Assembly: GCA_021325255.1 (NCBI GenBank) | Contig: JAJPHP010000054.1 | Span: forward strand, 75,769-139,768 | Direction of reading: 5' to 3' | DNA: 64,000 bases | Origin: Nitrososphaerota archaeon | Lineage (GTDB): Archaea > Thermoproteota > Nitrososphaeria > Nitrososphaerales > CADDZS01 | Shown: positions 45,612 to 54,352 of the stretch, piece after piece | How the letters are laid out: each line of letters opens with the position of its first letter | Numbering within the stretch: the stretch's first letter is position 1 | The notes under the pieces: model-generated | Told to the model about the DNA's origin: nothing | The model's input: only the letters and a program-made list of their open reading frames with translations | The model's database searches: none | Position numbers and translations under genes: made by a program

Positions 45612-45626
45612 GAATAACCGAGGATC

Positions 45627-45662
45627 TTAGATCCGTATCAAGACTAAGGATCACGGATCTAA
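45627..45662. repeat. Inverted repeat 3, operator candidate
   Basis: Perfect ten-base arms (TTAGATCCGT and ACGGATCTAA) flank 16 bases, ending about 30 bases before ATG 45693. A TATA box would be expected there, so this could be a repressor or activator site for the secreted protein gene. Confidence 0.5.
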
Positions 45663-45692
45663 TCGAAAATCCACAGAGATGAAAAATAGAAG

Positions 45693-46616
45693 ATGTTTTA
45701 AGCAAAAAGGCTTATTCTCATAGGGCTTGCGTCTGTTTTCGCAGTTAGCCTCCTAGGAGTCGTGTTCGCATCAAACTTGAACGTGACACCCACAACTAGC
45801 ACGGTATCTACAAACACGTTCACCGTGACGAGTTATGGAGTCGCAACGCAGCCCGTAGATACGGCAACTTCCTCGGTCACAACGTTGGAAACTGAGACGA
45901 GCGAACTGAGCATTCAGCCAGTTATTGGGCTGACCAGCACAGAAGTCCCTGGTCCGACAATTGCTACGACTACTCTCTCGTCTACAACGACTACGGAGAC
46001 TTTAACCTCGACGACGACTCTGCAGACTACGGTAACCGGATCCAGCACTTTGTTCACTCCCTTTGCCATGTACTTCACCGAATACACTTCGGGAGGATAT
46101 GGCTCAGGTCACTTCTACAGATCAGTTTCTCCAATTTCTGCGACATATTCAGACGCAACTCTCACAGAGTCCTTTAGCGGATCTTCTCTCACAATGACAT
46201 TGTCGCAAACTAGCAACAACGGATACGATCTTGGGTTCTACTACGTCATTGGCACGCTCAGTTCCCTCGCTTCTGGAAACGGGCTTACAATTGATGGTAC
46301 AGGAAACTTTGGCGTGAACATCTGGCTCATCAGTAGCTTAAACTGGAGCCCAATCAGCACTGGAGTAGACCAATACGCCGGAGGTGGAACGTACGGCTTG
46401 GGCTCGACTCAGGGAGCGCAGACGATCAACGGGAACACTGTCTTCAATAGCTTCCAGAACTGCAACACAGGAAGTGGTCCCTACTCTGTGAATGATCTAA
46501 TTGGTGGAGCATGTAGTGCTAGCGGAAGTACGCTAGTTGCGATTTGGGTCGGAGTCGGACCTCTCGGCGCCGCAGGAACCATCAGTGCGACAGTAAATGA
46601 CATGTACCTAAGCTAA
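45693..46616 (+). pseudogene. Secreted Thr-rich protein with an in-frame stop at codon 3
   Basis: The frame reads ATG-TTT-TAA and then, without a break, a textbook signal peptide (AKRLILIGLASVFAVSLLGV, then VFA). A Thr/Ser-rich stalk (about residues 28-115) and a beta-rich domain with GFYYVIGTLSSLASGNGLTI and VNIWLISSLNWSPI follow. The next canonical start is GTG 45762, which would remove the signal peptide and leave 284 residues. The product has no recognised family. Possibilities are a nonsense mutation (AAA to TAA), a sequencing error, stop recoding, or a non-canonical start such as ATT 45714. The body of the gene shows no other damage. Confidence 0.6.
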
Positions 46617-46630
46617 GCTCGGCGAAGTCC

Positions 46631-46936
46631 TCAATAGGGCCTTCGCCCTACACCCAATTTTTTACGGTATACTCTCACAAGTTCAATAGGATTGCGAAAC
46701 AGATCGCGATCATCCTCACATCTTTGCCACGAGGCCGGACACTTTCTCACGGCGTCCTCATCCAGCAAGTCCTGCAGAAAAGTATGGCACACTTGCTCCG
46801 CTGAAAAGCCCGAATTGCCAAGATGGAAAACGATCATACCAAGTGAAGGCGAGATTGTAGAAGCATTAATTTCTGAAATGAGCGAACCAATTTGCGTTGC
46901 GGATTGCTTCCCAAGTTTGTTCCGCAACACTAACAA
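46631..46936 (-). pseudogene. Probable remnant of a small unknown protein (repeat copy B)
   Basis: The minus-strand frame has coherent composition (SLISEINASTISPSLGMIVF, then SAEQVCHTFLQDLLDEDAVR). It continues upstream as YIDGPKRFEALLVL to a stop near 46990, with no ATG. Copy A (45050-45180) matches part of it. No family is recognised. Absence of a start and a broken second copy suggest decay, but TTG 46936 could still open a real 101-residue protein. Confidence 0.35.
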
Positions 46937-46996
46937 AGCTTCGAATCGTTTGGGCCCATCGATGTACCACGCACATCTAATGGAGCCAGATTAACC

Positions 46997-47929
46997 TTGA
47001 AGCAAGTGCGACTTGGCAAGTCAGATCTAAGCGTTCCAGTAATTTCACTCGGCACAAACAACTTTGGCGTGCAGGTCGACAGGAGTGTATCTTTCAAGAT
47101 CCTCGACACAGCTTTCGACCTTGGCATTAATATGATAGACACGGCTGACATTTACACCAAAGGTAAGTCTGAAGAGATCTTAGGTGAGTGGGCCAAGGGC
47201 AGACGAAATGATATCATAATTGCAACGAAGGTGGGAATGGAACCACTCGAGGAAGCGCGCGGCAATCTATTATCGAAGAGCAATATCCTTTTCCAGCTCG
47301 AAGGAAGCCTCAAGCGCCTCCAGTCGGACTACATCGACCTATACTACGTTCACCAATTTGACGAGCAAACCCCACTGAAGGAAACCTTGGCGACACTGGA
47401 CGGTCTCGTGAAGGAAAATAAGATTCGCCATGTTGCTTGCTCTAACTTTTCTGCAAGCCAAGTTTCCGAGGCGCTAAAAGTATGTGAGAAGGAGGGCTTT
47501 GGGAGTTTCATTGCAAATCAGGTTAGGTACAACATATTTCAACGTGAAATCGAATCCGATTCGATGCCATTTTGCTCGGCAAAGTCGATTGGGATAGTCG
47601 CATACAGTCCTCTGCGATCAGGCCTGCTCGCTGGGCGATATGCGAGAGGCGTACCGCCCCCGGCTGGCTCCCGGGGAAACGTCCGCGGACAGGAGTACTT
47701 GAGCAGGCTTGCTACCGAAGAGAACTTCCAGAGGCTGGAGAAACTGAAAACGATCGCGAAAGAATCTAATCTCAGCCTCCCCGTCCTTGCAATCTCTTGG
47801 ATTCTTCAGCACGGTTCAGTGAGCTCTGCGATAGCGGGTGCGTCAACTCCGGAACAGCTCAAGGAAACTTCCAAGGCGGCCTCGACAAGACTTTCTCCTA
47901 GGACTATGGATCTAATCAACACTGTATGA
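46997..47929 (+). CDS. Aldo/keto reductase
   Basis: An NADPH-dependent (beta/alpha)8 oxidoreductase of 310 residues. The catalytic tetrad is visible as Asp and Tyr in IDTADIYTKG, Lys in IATKVGM and His in YYVHQFDEQTP. The cofactor end has AYSPLRSGLLAGRYARG and AIAGASTPEQLKE. This is the YajO/AKR11-like group acting on small aldehydes or ketones. The start is TTG 46997, right before VRLGKSDLSVPVISLGT. No neighbour defines the substrate. Confidence 0.88.
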   Translation: MKQVRLGKSDLSVPVISLGTNNFGVQVDRSVSFKILDTAFDLGINMIDTADIYTKGKSEEILGEWAKGRRNDIIIATKVGMEPLEEARGNLLSKSNILFQLEGSLKRLQSDYIDLYYVHQFDEQTPLKETLATLDGLVKENKIRHVACSNFSASQVSEALKVCEKEGFGSFIANQVRYNIFQREIESDSMPFCSAKSIGIVAYSPLRSGLLAGRYARGVPPPAGSRGNVRGQEYLSRLATEENFQRLEKLKTIAKESNLSLPVLAISWILQHGSVSSAIAGASTPEQLKETSKAASTRLSPRTMDLINTV

Positions 47930-47959
47930 TACTTTCGTACCTAGTTGGAAGATTCCAGT

Positions 47960-48718
47960 TCATCGAGTAGATTTCGACGCATTCCATTCTGATACATTCA
48001 GCGATGCACCCGTGAGCTCGCTTGGCGACAACGCCGCCAAGTAAATGGCAAGGGGATTTACGAATTCTGGATCGTGTATCCCTCCAGTCGCAGCCGCGAG
48101 ACGTCGCAACTGATCCTCTGGTGTAGAGGAGTGAAACGCTGTTCTTATCGGGCCGGGCTTTATGGCGTTGACGTTTATCCCGGTCCCCGCTAGCCTCATC
48201 GCCAGGCAGTAGTTCAGGCCCTCCACCGCAAACTTCGATACGCCGTACGTGATGCTCCGAACAACCTTGCCCGGATGCCTTTCCCCGGCGCCAGAGGACA
48301 CATTGATTATGTTGCCCGAATGCTGCCTCAGCATGTGCGGCAGGACCTCCCTAGCGAAGAGAAAGTATCCCTTCGCGTTCACGTTCATGACTTCGTCCCA
48401 CTCCGACTCTTCAATTCCATCAAGAGGTTTGGTCGTACCGGACACGCCGGCGTTGTTTACGAGAATGTCCACGCGGGAGAAGCTTCTCACCGCAGAATCC
48501 ACAACTCTCTTCACGTCCGCGTGAGAGGAGACGTCACCAGGGACTGAAATTGCGACGCCGCCCTGATTAGTTATCTGATTTACTAACCCCTCCAATTCTG
48601 AAGAAGTACGGGCTGTAACAACTACACAGGCCCCCTCGGAAGCGTAGGAAAGTGCGATCGACCTTCCTATTCCCCTGCTGGCGCCTGTAACTATTGCGAC
48701 TCTGTCTCTGAGAAGCAT
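47960..48718 (-). CDS. Short-chain dehydrogenase/reductase (SDR)
   Basis: The classical SDR has TGASRGIGRSIA at the N-terminus, NNAGVSG at about residue 88, a catalytic Ser in INVSSGAG and the YGVSK motif (Tyr and Lys). NAIKPGPIRTAF follows the active site. Relatives are 3-oxoacyl-ACP reductases or alcohol dehydrogenases; the substrate is unknown. The frame opens at 48763, but ATG 48718 starts just before the fold (MLLRDRVAIVTG). It is convergent with the aldo/keto reductase. Confidence 0.88.
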   Translation of the reverse strand: MLLRDRVAIVTGASRGIGRSIALSYASEGACVVVTARTSSELEGLVNQITNQGGVAISVPGDVSSHADVKRVVDSAVRSFSRVDILVNNAGVSGTTKPLDGIEESEWDEVMNVNAKGYFLFAREVLPHMLRQHSGNIINVSSGAGERHPGKVVRSITYGVSKFAVEGLNYCLAMRLAGTGINVNAIKPGPIRTAFHSSTPEDQLRRLAAATGGIHDPEFVNPLAIYLAALSPSELTGASLNVSEWNASKSTR

Positions 48719-48968
48719 TATCAATCTCCACCCTCTGGTATCGGAGGTCGATGCTCCAGTCATTACTTAAGAGTTGCACACGCACTTTAGGCGATCTGTT
48801 TTCCAAAATGAAATAGACGAGCTCTGATTAGGTTGTTCAGGAAATGGATATTCGAACAAATCGCAGGATGTAGGTCATCCCGTAAAATGGAGAACTTCCT
48901 TTCACAGTCACGCGGAAAGCGAATGCCTTTATTCGCAGAGAAAGAATGAAAGTGGAGAGACGCCTCCG

Positions 48969-49313
48969 TTGGAACCAAGACGACGCTTGAACTTCTATGA
49001 GCTAGTGTACCAAGCTGTGAGAGCAGTTCCAAGAGGAAGAGTGACAACCTACTCTTCTGTGGCGAAATTTCTAGGGAACCCGAGAGGATCGAGGGCTGTC
49101 GGATGGGCTATGCGGGCCTGTCCTTACCCCGATGTCCCCTGCCATCGAGTAGTTAGGGCAGATGGATTGGTTTCAGGTAGGCCTGAAGACGCGAAGAAGC
49201 GAATAGCGATGCTAAGGCGTGAAGGAATCAAAGTGAGCGACAATCACGTCGATGTGAACAAATATTTCTTCCGCGATTTCAAAATATACTTCGGAGACAA
49301 CCCTTCTCGGTAG
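48969..49313 (+). CDS. MGMT-family O6-alkylguanine-DNA alkyltransferase-like protein
   Basis: The 114-residue protein is the DNA-binding and active-site domain of the Ogt/MGMT family. It has FYELVYQAVRAVPRGRVTTY, an Arg-finger helix (PRGSRAVGWAMR) and PCHRVVRADGLVS with the acceptor Cys. The PCHR box is intact, so it should accept alkyl groups irreversibly. The N-terminal domain of full-length Ogt is absent, as in the short MGMT-like class. The start is TTG 48969. Confidence 0.87.
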   Translation: MEPRRRLNFYELVYQAVRAVPRGRVTTYSSVAKFLGNPRGSRAVGWAMRACPYPDVPCHRVVRADGLVSGRPEDAKKRIAMLRREGIKVSDNHVDVNKYFFRDFKIYFGDNPSR

Positions 49314-49501
49314 GATTTGTGTGAGTAGAGACTCAAAAACAGATTCGATTCAAAATAGGTTTGCCATCTTTCGTCAAGTCCGCCATTGGGACTCTGTTGT
49401 CTTTCTCTCGGTTTTGCTGTTAATTCTTTGGCTGAACGCCCGGACCGCCTGAGAGGATGTGGAAGATTATCTTCCAAGTGCGGAAATGAGCTCGTGTTGT
49501 C

Positions 49502-50479
49502 CTAGAGTTTCAAGAGTTTCATCGCGTTCCCGCCGAGGATCTTCTCCTTCTTCTCTTCACCTATCTTCAGGGCTCTTACTCGCCTGACGGCGTTTTCAAG
49601 ATCACTTATCTGGTGTGGAAAGTCGGTCCCGAGGACAATCTTGTCGGCGCCCACGTATGAGTACGAAGACATCAGCACGTCCCCATCATAGCAAACCGTG
49701 TCGAGCCATATCTTCTGCAGGTAGGTGGAAGGAGGCTTTGAGATGTTCACCTTACATTCCGGATATGCATGATATCCGATCTCGATTCTTCCCCTCAAAT
49801 ATGGAAAGATGCCTCCTGTGTGCGTCGAGACGAGTTTGAGGCCCGGAAGGCGCTCCAGGACGCCGCTGAAGACGAGTCTGAGGATCGCAAGGGAGGTGTC
49901 GACTCCAAAGCCCATGATTGGAACCAGCCTGAACTCCTCCATCCCTGACGAGTTGATCGGTGAGGTGGGATGGATGAACAACGGCACGCCTAGGTGCCAT
50001 GCCTTCTCGAATACTGGCAGGAACTCCTTGGAGTCGAGTGTGCGCCCGTTGACGTTGGAGAAGATCATCGCGCCACGCAGCCCGCACTCATTGACTGCCC
50101 GATCCAGCTCCTCCACTGCGGCCTGCGGATCTTGCATGGGTAGAGTGGCAAGAGCCGTGAATCTGTCAGGGTATTTCTCTGAGATCCTCCCGTATTCGTC
50201 GTTGGTTAACTTTGCGAGTTCGATTCCCAGTTCTGGAGCCTCGCGCTCGACTCCGGGAGTTGTAAGAGTCAGGACCTCCATGTCTATTTCGTATTTCTTC
50301 ATGGCAGTCAACCTGTCTTCGAGGTTGACGTGCGCATCCGCGACTATGTTGTAGTCCCCGATATATTCTACAACAAGCCTGCCAGCAGAATCCCTGGTTA
50401 CGGAGGCGTATCCGGTGCTGTTTTTCAGCTCGTCCATGTAGGCTTTCGGATAGTAGTGGTTGTGAAAGTCGATGATCAA
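49502..50479 (-). CDS. Amidohydrolase, ACMSD-like decarboxylase family
   Basis: A metal-dependent TIM-barrel protein of 325 residues has the N-terminal HxH metal motif (IIDFHNHYYP), LFIHPTSPINSSG, STHTGGIFPYLRGR and LGTDFPH, which supply the remaining metal ligands. It resembles 2-amino-3-carboxymuconate-6-semialdehyde decarboxylase and related gamma-resorcylate decarboxylases. The family acts in aromatic compound breakdown, but no such pathway is nearby, so the substrate is open. The start is ATG 50479. Confidence 0.86.
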   Translation of the reverse strand: MIIDFHNHYYPKAYMDELKNSTGYASVTRDSAGRLVVEYIGDYNIVADAHVNLEDRLTAMKKYEIDMEVLTLTTPGVEREAPELGIELAKLTNDEYGRISEKYPDRFTALATLPMQDPQAAVEELDRAVNECGLRGAMIFSNVNGRTLDSKEFLPVFEKAWHLGVPLFIHPTSPINSSGMEEFRLVPIMGFGVDTSLAILRLVFSGVLERLPGLKLVSTHTGGIFPYLRGRIEIGYHAYPECKVNISKPPSTYLQKIWLDTVCYDGDVLMSSYSYVGADKIVLGTDFPHQISDLENAVRRVRALKIGEEKKEKILGGNAMKLLKL

Positions 50480-50840
50480 GTTTGTGATGTTCCGAAGATG
50501 TCTGTCTTATAAATTGGACAGAATGAGGGTCCGCACTAAAAAATCATCTATTCGATCACAGGTATGGAGCCCGATTAAGAGCTCGGACTCTTGGAAGGTA
50601 CAACACACAATCACATTATAGGTTGAAAGAAGAAGAAGGTATTGCTAGAATGTTTTCCTTATCGGTATGGTTGCAATTAGCCTCATTCACGAGCTTCCTG
50701 TAGGCAAGCTCCAACTTCGCGTACCCGATTTGACCCTCTCGAAGTCCCTACTTGAAATTCATGGATTGAATGCTCTTCAGTTTGTTGAGCCTTCTTCTTC
50801 TTTTAGGAGTACTTACACTTGGGCGGAATATATCATGCTT
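50480..50840. other. Gene-poor stretch with a possible small ORF
   Basis: A TATA-like ACATTATAGG near 50613 (plus) precedes a 63-codon frame (50667-50858) with moderately protein-like sequence (VAISLIHELPVGKLQL, LEIHGLNALQFVEPS). It overlaps the end of the next gene by 18 bases. I count it as possible but unproven. Confidence 0.3.
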
Positions 50841-51986
50841 TTACCCCGAAAAGAATGAGCTCATCACAGGCATCCCCATGAATTCACTGTAATGATCAGC
50901 GGCGGCTATCAGCGCTTCTGATTCATCGTTGTCCAAATTTGAAAACGGTGCGAAGGTCACCTTCACTGCATCCTTCTTGAATTCGCGTTTCCAGGTACCC
51001 ATGACCTTCCCGCTGGAAACGATCGGAGAGTTGAACAGGACTCGCTTCTCCTTGTGCTCATCTCTGCCTCTTAGCAATCTGCCGTAAGAGGAGTAGCCCA
51101 CAAGAAATTCATCGAATGTTGGAAGCAGCAGGACTTTCTTGGAGGTTTCAATAACTTGTTGTTTTCTTGAATTGCGAAACCAGTACGTCTTTCCATCAAG
51201 TATTTCGTGGTCAAGTCTAGATCCGGTCTCTTCGAGTCCTTCCCTGGCGTCAGCCATGTTAAGCCCCGACCACCATGCAAAATCGTGCAAGGTGGCAGGA
51301 CCGTGGCTGGTGAAATATCGCATCGTCAGCTCTTCTAGCGCTTCCTTCCTGTCCAAAATCCTGGAATGTGGAGCGCGTTCATCCAGCAATGCATACGTGA
51401 ATTGTTTTCCGCGTCTGGGGCCGCTACAGATCAAACCCTCAAGCTCAGCTCGCATAATGAAATAAACGAGACGCAATGCCTTTGCCTTCATTCCAGCATC
51501 TTCGAGAACCTTTGAGAGTTCGGCCCGCGTCAGATAGTGTTTGACTATTAGAGCTTTCTCGATGATCTTGTTGCTCCGCGAGAATTGCTCTTCGTCGAGT
51601 CCCAATTGCCGATACATGAATGAGTTAGCAACATTCACCCTAGGAGCGGTTAGGTCAACTAACCAACGAATATCCTTGGGATGGACAAAATGCCAAGTTG
51701 GTCGCATAACATGAATACGCAATATTCTTCCTTCGTTAAAGGCCAGTTCTATGGACGCATCCGTGGTGTGTTTTCGCATACGTAGCCCGAGTGCCCATTT
51801 TGCTCCTGCATAGTCTTGGGCTTGTACCGCGCCGAACCGCTCTACTACTGTAGAAGGACTATCAAGTTGATTGCTATGCGAGAGCAATAGCTGTTGACTT
51901 AATCTCCGGAAAGAAAGATCACTCAAATGCTCCTTCTCGATTTGAAGGTTCGCACTTTTGGATCGGGTCTCTTTGGCTTCGGGCAT
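50841..51986 (-). CDS. HTH_42 (YcaQ-like) winged-helix protein
   Basis: A 381-residue protein of the HTH_42 family. LSFRRLSQQLLLSHSNQL, then VVERFGAVQAQDYAGAKWAL, RPTWHFVHPKDIRWLVDL, LTRAELSKVLEDAG and LTMRYFTSHGPATLHDFAWW are diagnostic. LLPTFDEFLVGY lies in the C-terminal third. YcaQ-like glycosylases unhook DNA interstrand crosslinks; more distant members like this one lack proof of activity. The catalytic Gln-x-Gln of YcaQ corresponds here to QAQD. The start is ATG 51986. Confidence 0.82.
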   Translation of the reverse strand: MPEAKETRSKSANLQIEKEHLSDLSFRRLSQQLLLSHSNQLDSPSTVVERFGAVQAQDYAGAKWALGLRMRKHTTDASIELAFNEGRILRIHVMRPTWHFVHPKDIRWLVDLTAPRVNVANSFMYRQLGLDEEQFSRSNKIIEKALIVKHYLTRAELSKVLEDAGMKAKALRLVYFIMRAELEGLICSGPRRGKQFTYALLDERAPHSRILDRKEALEELTMRYFTSHGPATLHDFAWWSGLNMADAREGLEETGSRLDHEILDGKTYWFRNSRKQQVIETSKKVLLLPTFDEFLVGYSSYGRLLRGRDEHKEKRVLFNSPIVSSGKVMGTWKREFKKDAVKVTFAPFSNLDNDESEALIAAADHYSEFMGMPVMSSFFSG

Positions 51987-52609
51987 ACTTTGGGCTTTGT
52001 CCTCTCTGAAGCCCTATTTTAATTGCCCCGAGGAACCAAAGAAAGTTTGAGTATTCTCGGCAATGAGTTACGGCTCCTATAGAGTTGCAAATGACCGCCT
52101 CTATCCATCTCAGTTAAACGCTTGAATCTAGCGAAGGCGGTTTCGCGATGATGAGAACCGCAATAAAAGTGCATAAAGGCAGTTCCCCTGCCAGCGTTCC
52201 TTCATAGATATTCAAAGCATTTCTTAACGCCTGCGCGGCGATTCAGCGCTCGGTCTGGTCATATGGAACGGAGGGAAAAAGTGGAAGTTAAAGCGAGTCG
52301 ACTTCCTGACTCCGACGGGTGCAATGACTCTTCTCAACATAGAGAACGCAGCATAAAAGAATCGAGAACCAAAAAGCAGACGAAGCGACTTTGGTCGCGA
52401 GTGCCCTAGCAGCTTCTGCTATCCTATCGTCGTGTAGACCTTAATTTACGTGTTAGGTACACTTTGATCGGGTCATTGACCAGCTCTGCATTCTTCGTCG
52501 AGGTGAAAAAGGGAATGCCGGAGCTTTCTCTCGAGTCGGTATTTCCACCGCCCCACCTTCCTACTTTCTTCCTTCGAGCGGACACGCTGTCATCGAGATT
52601 AGGGCGCGG
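51987..52609. other. Gene-free stretch
   Basis: About 620 bases upstream of the HTH_42 gene and downstream of a small membrane protein. I see no convincing frame, RNA or repeat in it. Confidence 0.35.
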
Positions 52610-52933
52610 TCACTGTCTTTCGGCTTCCGGTTCCTCAAGAAGCGGAACCGAGCGCTGCCCCTTGGCCTTCAGCAGGAGGAGGAACAGCCCCACGATCACC
52701 GCCAGGTAGCCGGCCGCCCTGAGCGGAAGCATTAGGGCCTCAACACCTCCGTAACCTAGAAGGGTCAGGGCATGGGATACTGCGAAGAGGCCGAACCCGA
52801 CGGCGACGTATGGGGCCAGACTCTTCTCCCTGCCAGTCAAGTAGACCCAAGCGCCTAGGACTACGATGGCAGTAGCAAGAACTAAGTTCAGGAGTGCTAC
52901 GGAGTCGAGAACAAACGCCATTCTTTCACTCAC
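52610..52933 (-). CDS. Small membrane protein, three helices
   Basis: The 107-residue protein has helices at about 12-32, 41-61 and 68-87 and a short charged tail. GC content is visibly higher than in neighbours, around 60% by eye. ATG 52933 is the frame start, with MAFVLDS (ATG 52921) as alternative. A/T-rich sequence about 30-50 bases upstream could hold a promoter. No family is recognised. Confidence 0.6.
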   Translation of the reverse strand: MSERMAFVLDSVALLNLVLATAIVVLGAWVYLTGREKSLAPYVAVGFGLFAVSHALTLLGYGGVEALMLPLRAAGYLAVIVGLFLLLLKAKGQRSVPLLEEPEAERQ

Positions 52934-53216
52934 TCATCCATTGAGTAAATGGTGAAGTCGAGATATTTAACACAGGAACACGATTCTCAGTCCTGATGAT
53001 CGTGCGGGAAAAAGGGAGAGGCGTCGACCGATTAGAACTTTGTCACGGCACCTGGTTTTGGGTCATAGTTCCCTCCTAGCACTGATTTCAGACCGCGTCC
53101 GCCGACGTCCCGCTTTCCGGAACTTCTGGTTTTGCAGAATCACCCTTCATGCATTCACAGAGCAAATGACATCCCAGCGATGCTTCCGGGGGAAGATCAG
53201 GACAACATTGAGACCT
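52934..53216. other. Gene-free stretch
   Basis: A short region between the small membrane protein and the toxin-antitoxin pair. The overlapping plus-strand frame has no protein-like features. Confidence 0.3.
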
Positions 53217-53573
53217 CTATTCAGCAACTAGCTTTACTTTGATTAAGGGATCAAATTTTGGAAAGCCTTTGTCGGAGGTTAGCAGTGCTTCTCCTTGCGA
53301 AAGCGCGGTTGCAGCAATCAATTCATCCGCGTCGGACGAGGACTCGCCATTTCTCTTGAGTTCAAAATAGAGTTTCAAGTACGCGCGAGCCACCTCTCGA
53401 TTTACATCGACGATCTCGAAAGCCTGCTGCAATAGGCTGGAAGTTTTTTCTCTCTTATTTGTGTCCTCAATTCCTCTTAGTACTTCAATCAGCGTGATGA
53501 TGGATGTTGAACCTTCTTCGAAATCGCTTTTCTTGCGTATCGCCTGAATGAGCCCGGTGATATCGAAAATCAA
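53217..53573 (-). CDS. PIN-domain toxin (VapC-like)
   Basis: A 118-residue PIN ribonuclease. Acidic active-site residues are visible in IFDITGLIQA (Asp 4), TLIEVLRG (Glu), SSDADELIAATAL (Asp) and LTSDKGF (Asp). Length is typical of VapC. It starts at TTG 53573, which overlaps the TGA stop of the antitoxin gene by two bases (TTGA), so translation is coupled. VapC toxins cut tRNA or rRNA when the antitoxin is lost. Confidence 0.85.
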   Translation of the reverse strand: MIFDITGLIQAIRKKSDFEEGSTSIITLIEVLRGIEDTNKREKTSSLLQQAFEIVDVNREVARAYLKLYFELKRNGESSSDADELIAATALSQGEALLTSDKGFPKFDPLIKVKLVAE

Positions 53574-53800
53574 CGTAGCTTGAATTCCTTCCTGAATTTC
53601 TTTGAGGATGCTTCTATTCTGTCCAGATCTTTATCGTCCAGTAACTCTCTCAATTTTGCCAGAGAATTCATGCCTTCTTTCTTTCTCTCTTTTGCGTATA
53701 GCTCTTCAAGAAACGTGTTCCAGTCCCTCTCGCCCTTGAGAGACTCCAACCGTTCCTTCGTGCTCCTCTTGAGGGTTATGGTGCTTGTTTGCTAGATCAT
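53570..53800 (-). pseudogene. Ribbon-helix-helix antitoxin (VapB-like) with an in-frame stop at codon 3
   Basis: The frame reads ATG-ATC-TAG and then 73 unbroken codons. They give TSTITLKRSTKERLESLKGE, the beta strand and first helix of a ribbon-helix-helix DNA-binding domain, and DWNTFLEELYAKERK. An acidic, helical tail that would bind the PIN protein follows. No ATG, GTG or TTG occurs between the TAG and codon 15 of the remainder, and that TTG would remove the DNA-binding strand. Either a Lys codon (AAG) became TAG, or the sequence is wrong, or an unusual start is used. A toxin with no intact antitoxin would normally be lost. Confidence 0.65.
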
Positions 53801-53974
53801 GGTTACAATTGGCAATCATTAAGTCTGTCCTCCCACTCAACGCAACACCGAAATACCTGGCAGTCACAAGTCTGTTTAGATTCGAAGCCTTGGCACGGCG
53901 CGACAATGACTAGCGATTGAGACTCCATCTCTCTCGCCAGATATTTACAAACGAACATTGTGCTGAAGAAGAAA

Positions 53975-54352
53975 ATGAAGGAGAGGAGGGCAGCATGGAA
54001 CAAGGTGAGAAGCACGATGGTCGTAGCTAATGCCCAGTTGAGAATCGTGAGGGAGGTTTCAAAGTGGACTGGAGTAGCCGTCAGTCCACATCGCTTCGGA
54101 GGAACGGAGTTCAGACTTGGTAAGCGCGAGTTAGGACACGTGCACGGAGACTACCAAGCTGATATCGCGTTTCCAATTACGGTGAGGAATCAACTGGTGG
54201 CCGAGAAAAAAGCGGAACCGCACCATATTTTACCCAATAGTGGGTGGATTACCTTTCGTTTCAGGGAGGAAAGCGATGTAGAACATGCAATCGGGCTGTT
54301 CAAGTTGTCATACGATCTCGCGAGAGAAAGAGCGTCGAAAGATACCCCGTAA
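53975..54352 (+). CDS. DUF5519 (luciferase-domain-like) protein
   Basis: The 125-residue protein shows VSPHRFGGTEFRLGKRELGH, then HGDYQADIAFPITVRNQLV, HHILPNSGWITFRFREESD and VEHAIGLFKLSYDLA. These are the conserved blocks of the DUF5519 family, a small alpha/beta protein of unknown function once annotated after luciferase. ATG 53975 is about 30 bases after ATATTTACA; GTG 53960 opens the frame. It is divergent from the toxin-antitoxin operon. Confidence 0.75.
   Translation: MKERRAAWNKVRSTMVVANAQLRIVREVSKWTGVAVSPHRFGGTEFRLGKRELGHVHGDYQADIAFPITVRNQLVAEKKAEPHHILPNSGWITFRFREESDVEHAIGLFKLSYDLARERASKDTP

Larger units (their letters stand above)
44957..45692. other. Structured gene-free region with diverged repeat and hairpins
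   Basis: It holds a diverged copy (about 45050-45180) of sequence also found at 46852-46982 and a promoter-like string at 45217-45240 that resembles the lactonase-like promoter region. Three perfect inverted repeats lie between 45456 and 45662. The 100-codon minus-strand frame at 45403-45705 has no protein-like character. Confidence 0.45.

Noticed and set aside
45403..45705. 100-codon minus-strand frame in the hairpin region
   Set aside because: It is explained by chance openness across inverted repeats; residues are Ser/Arg-rich without structure or family motif.
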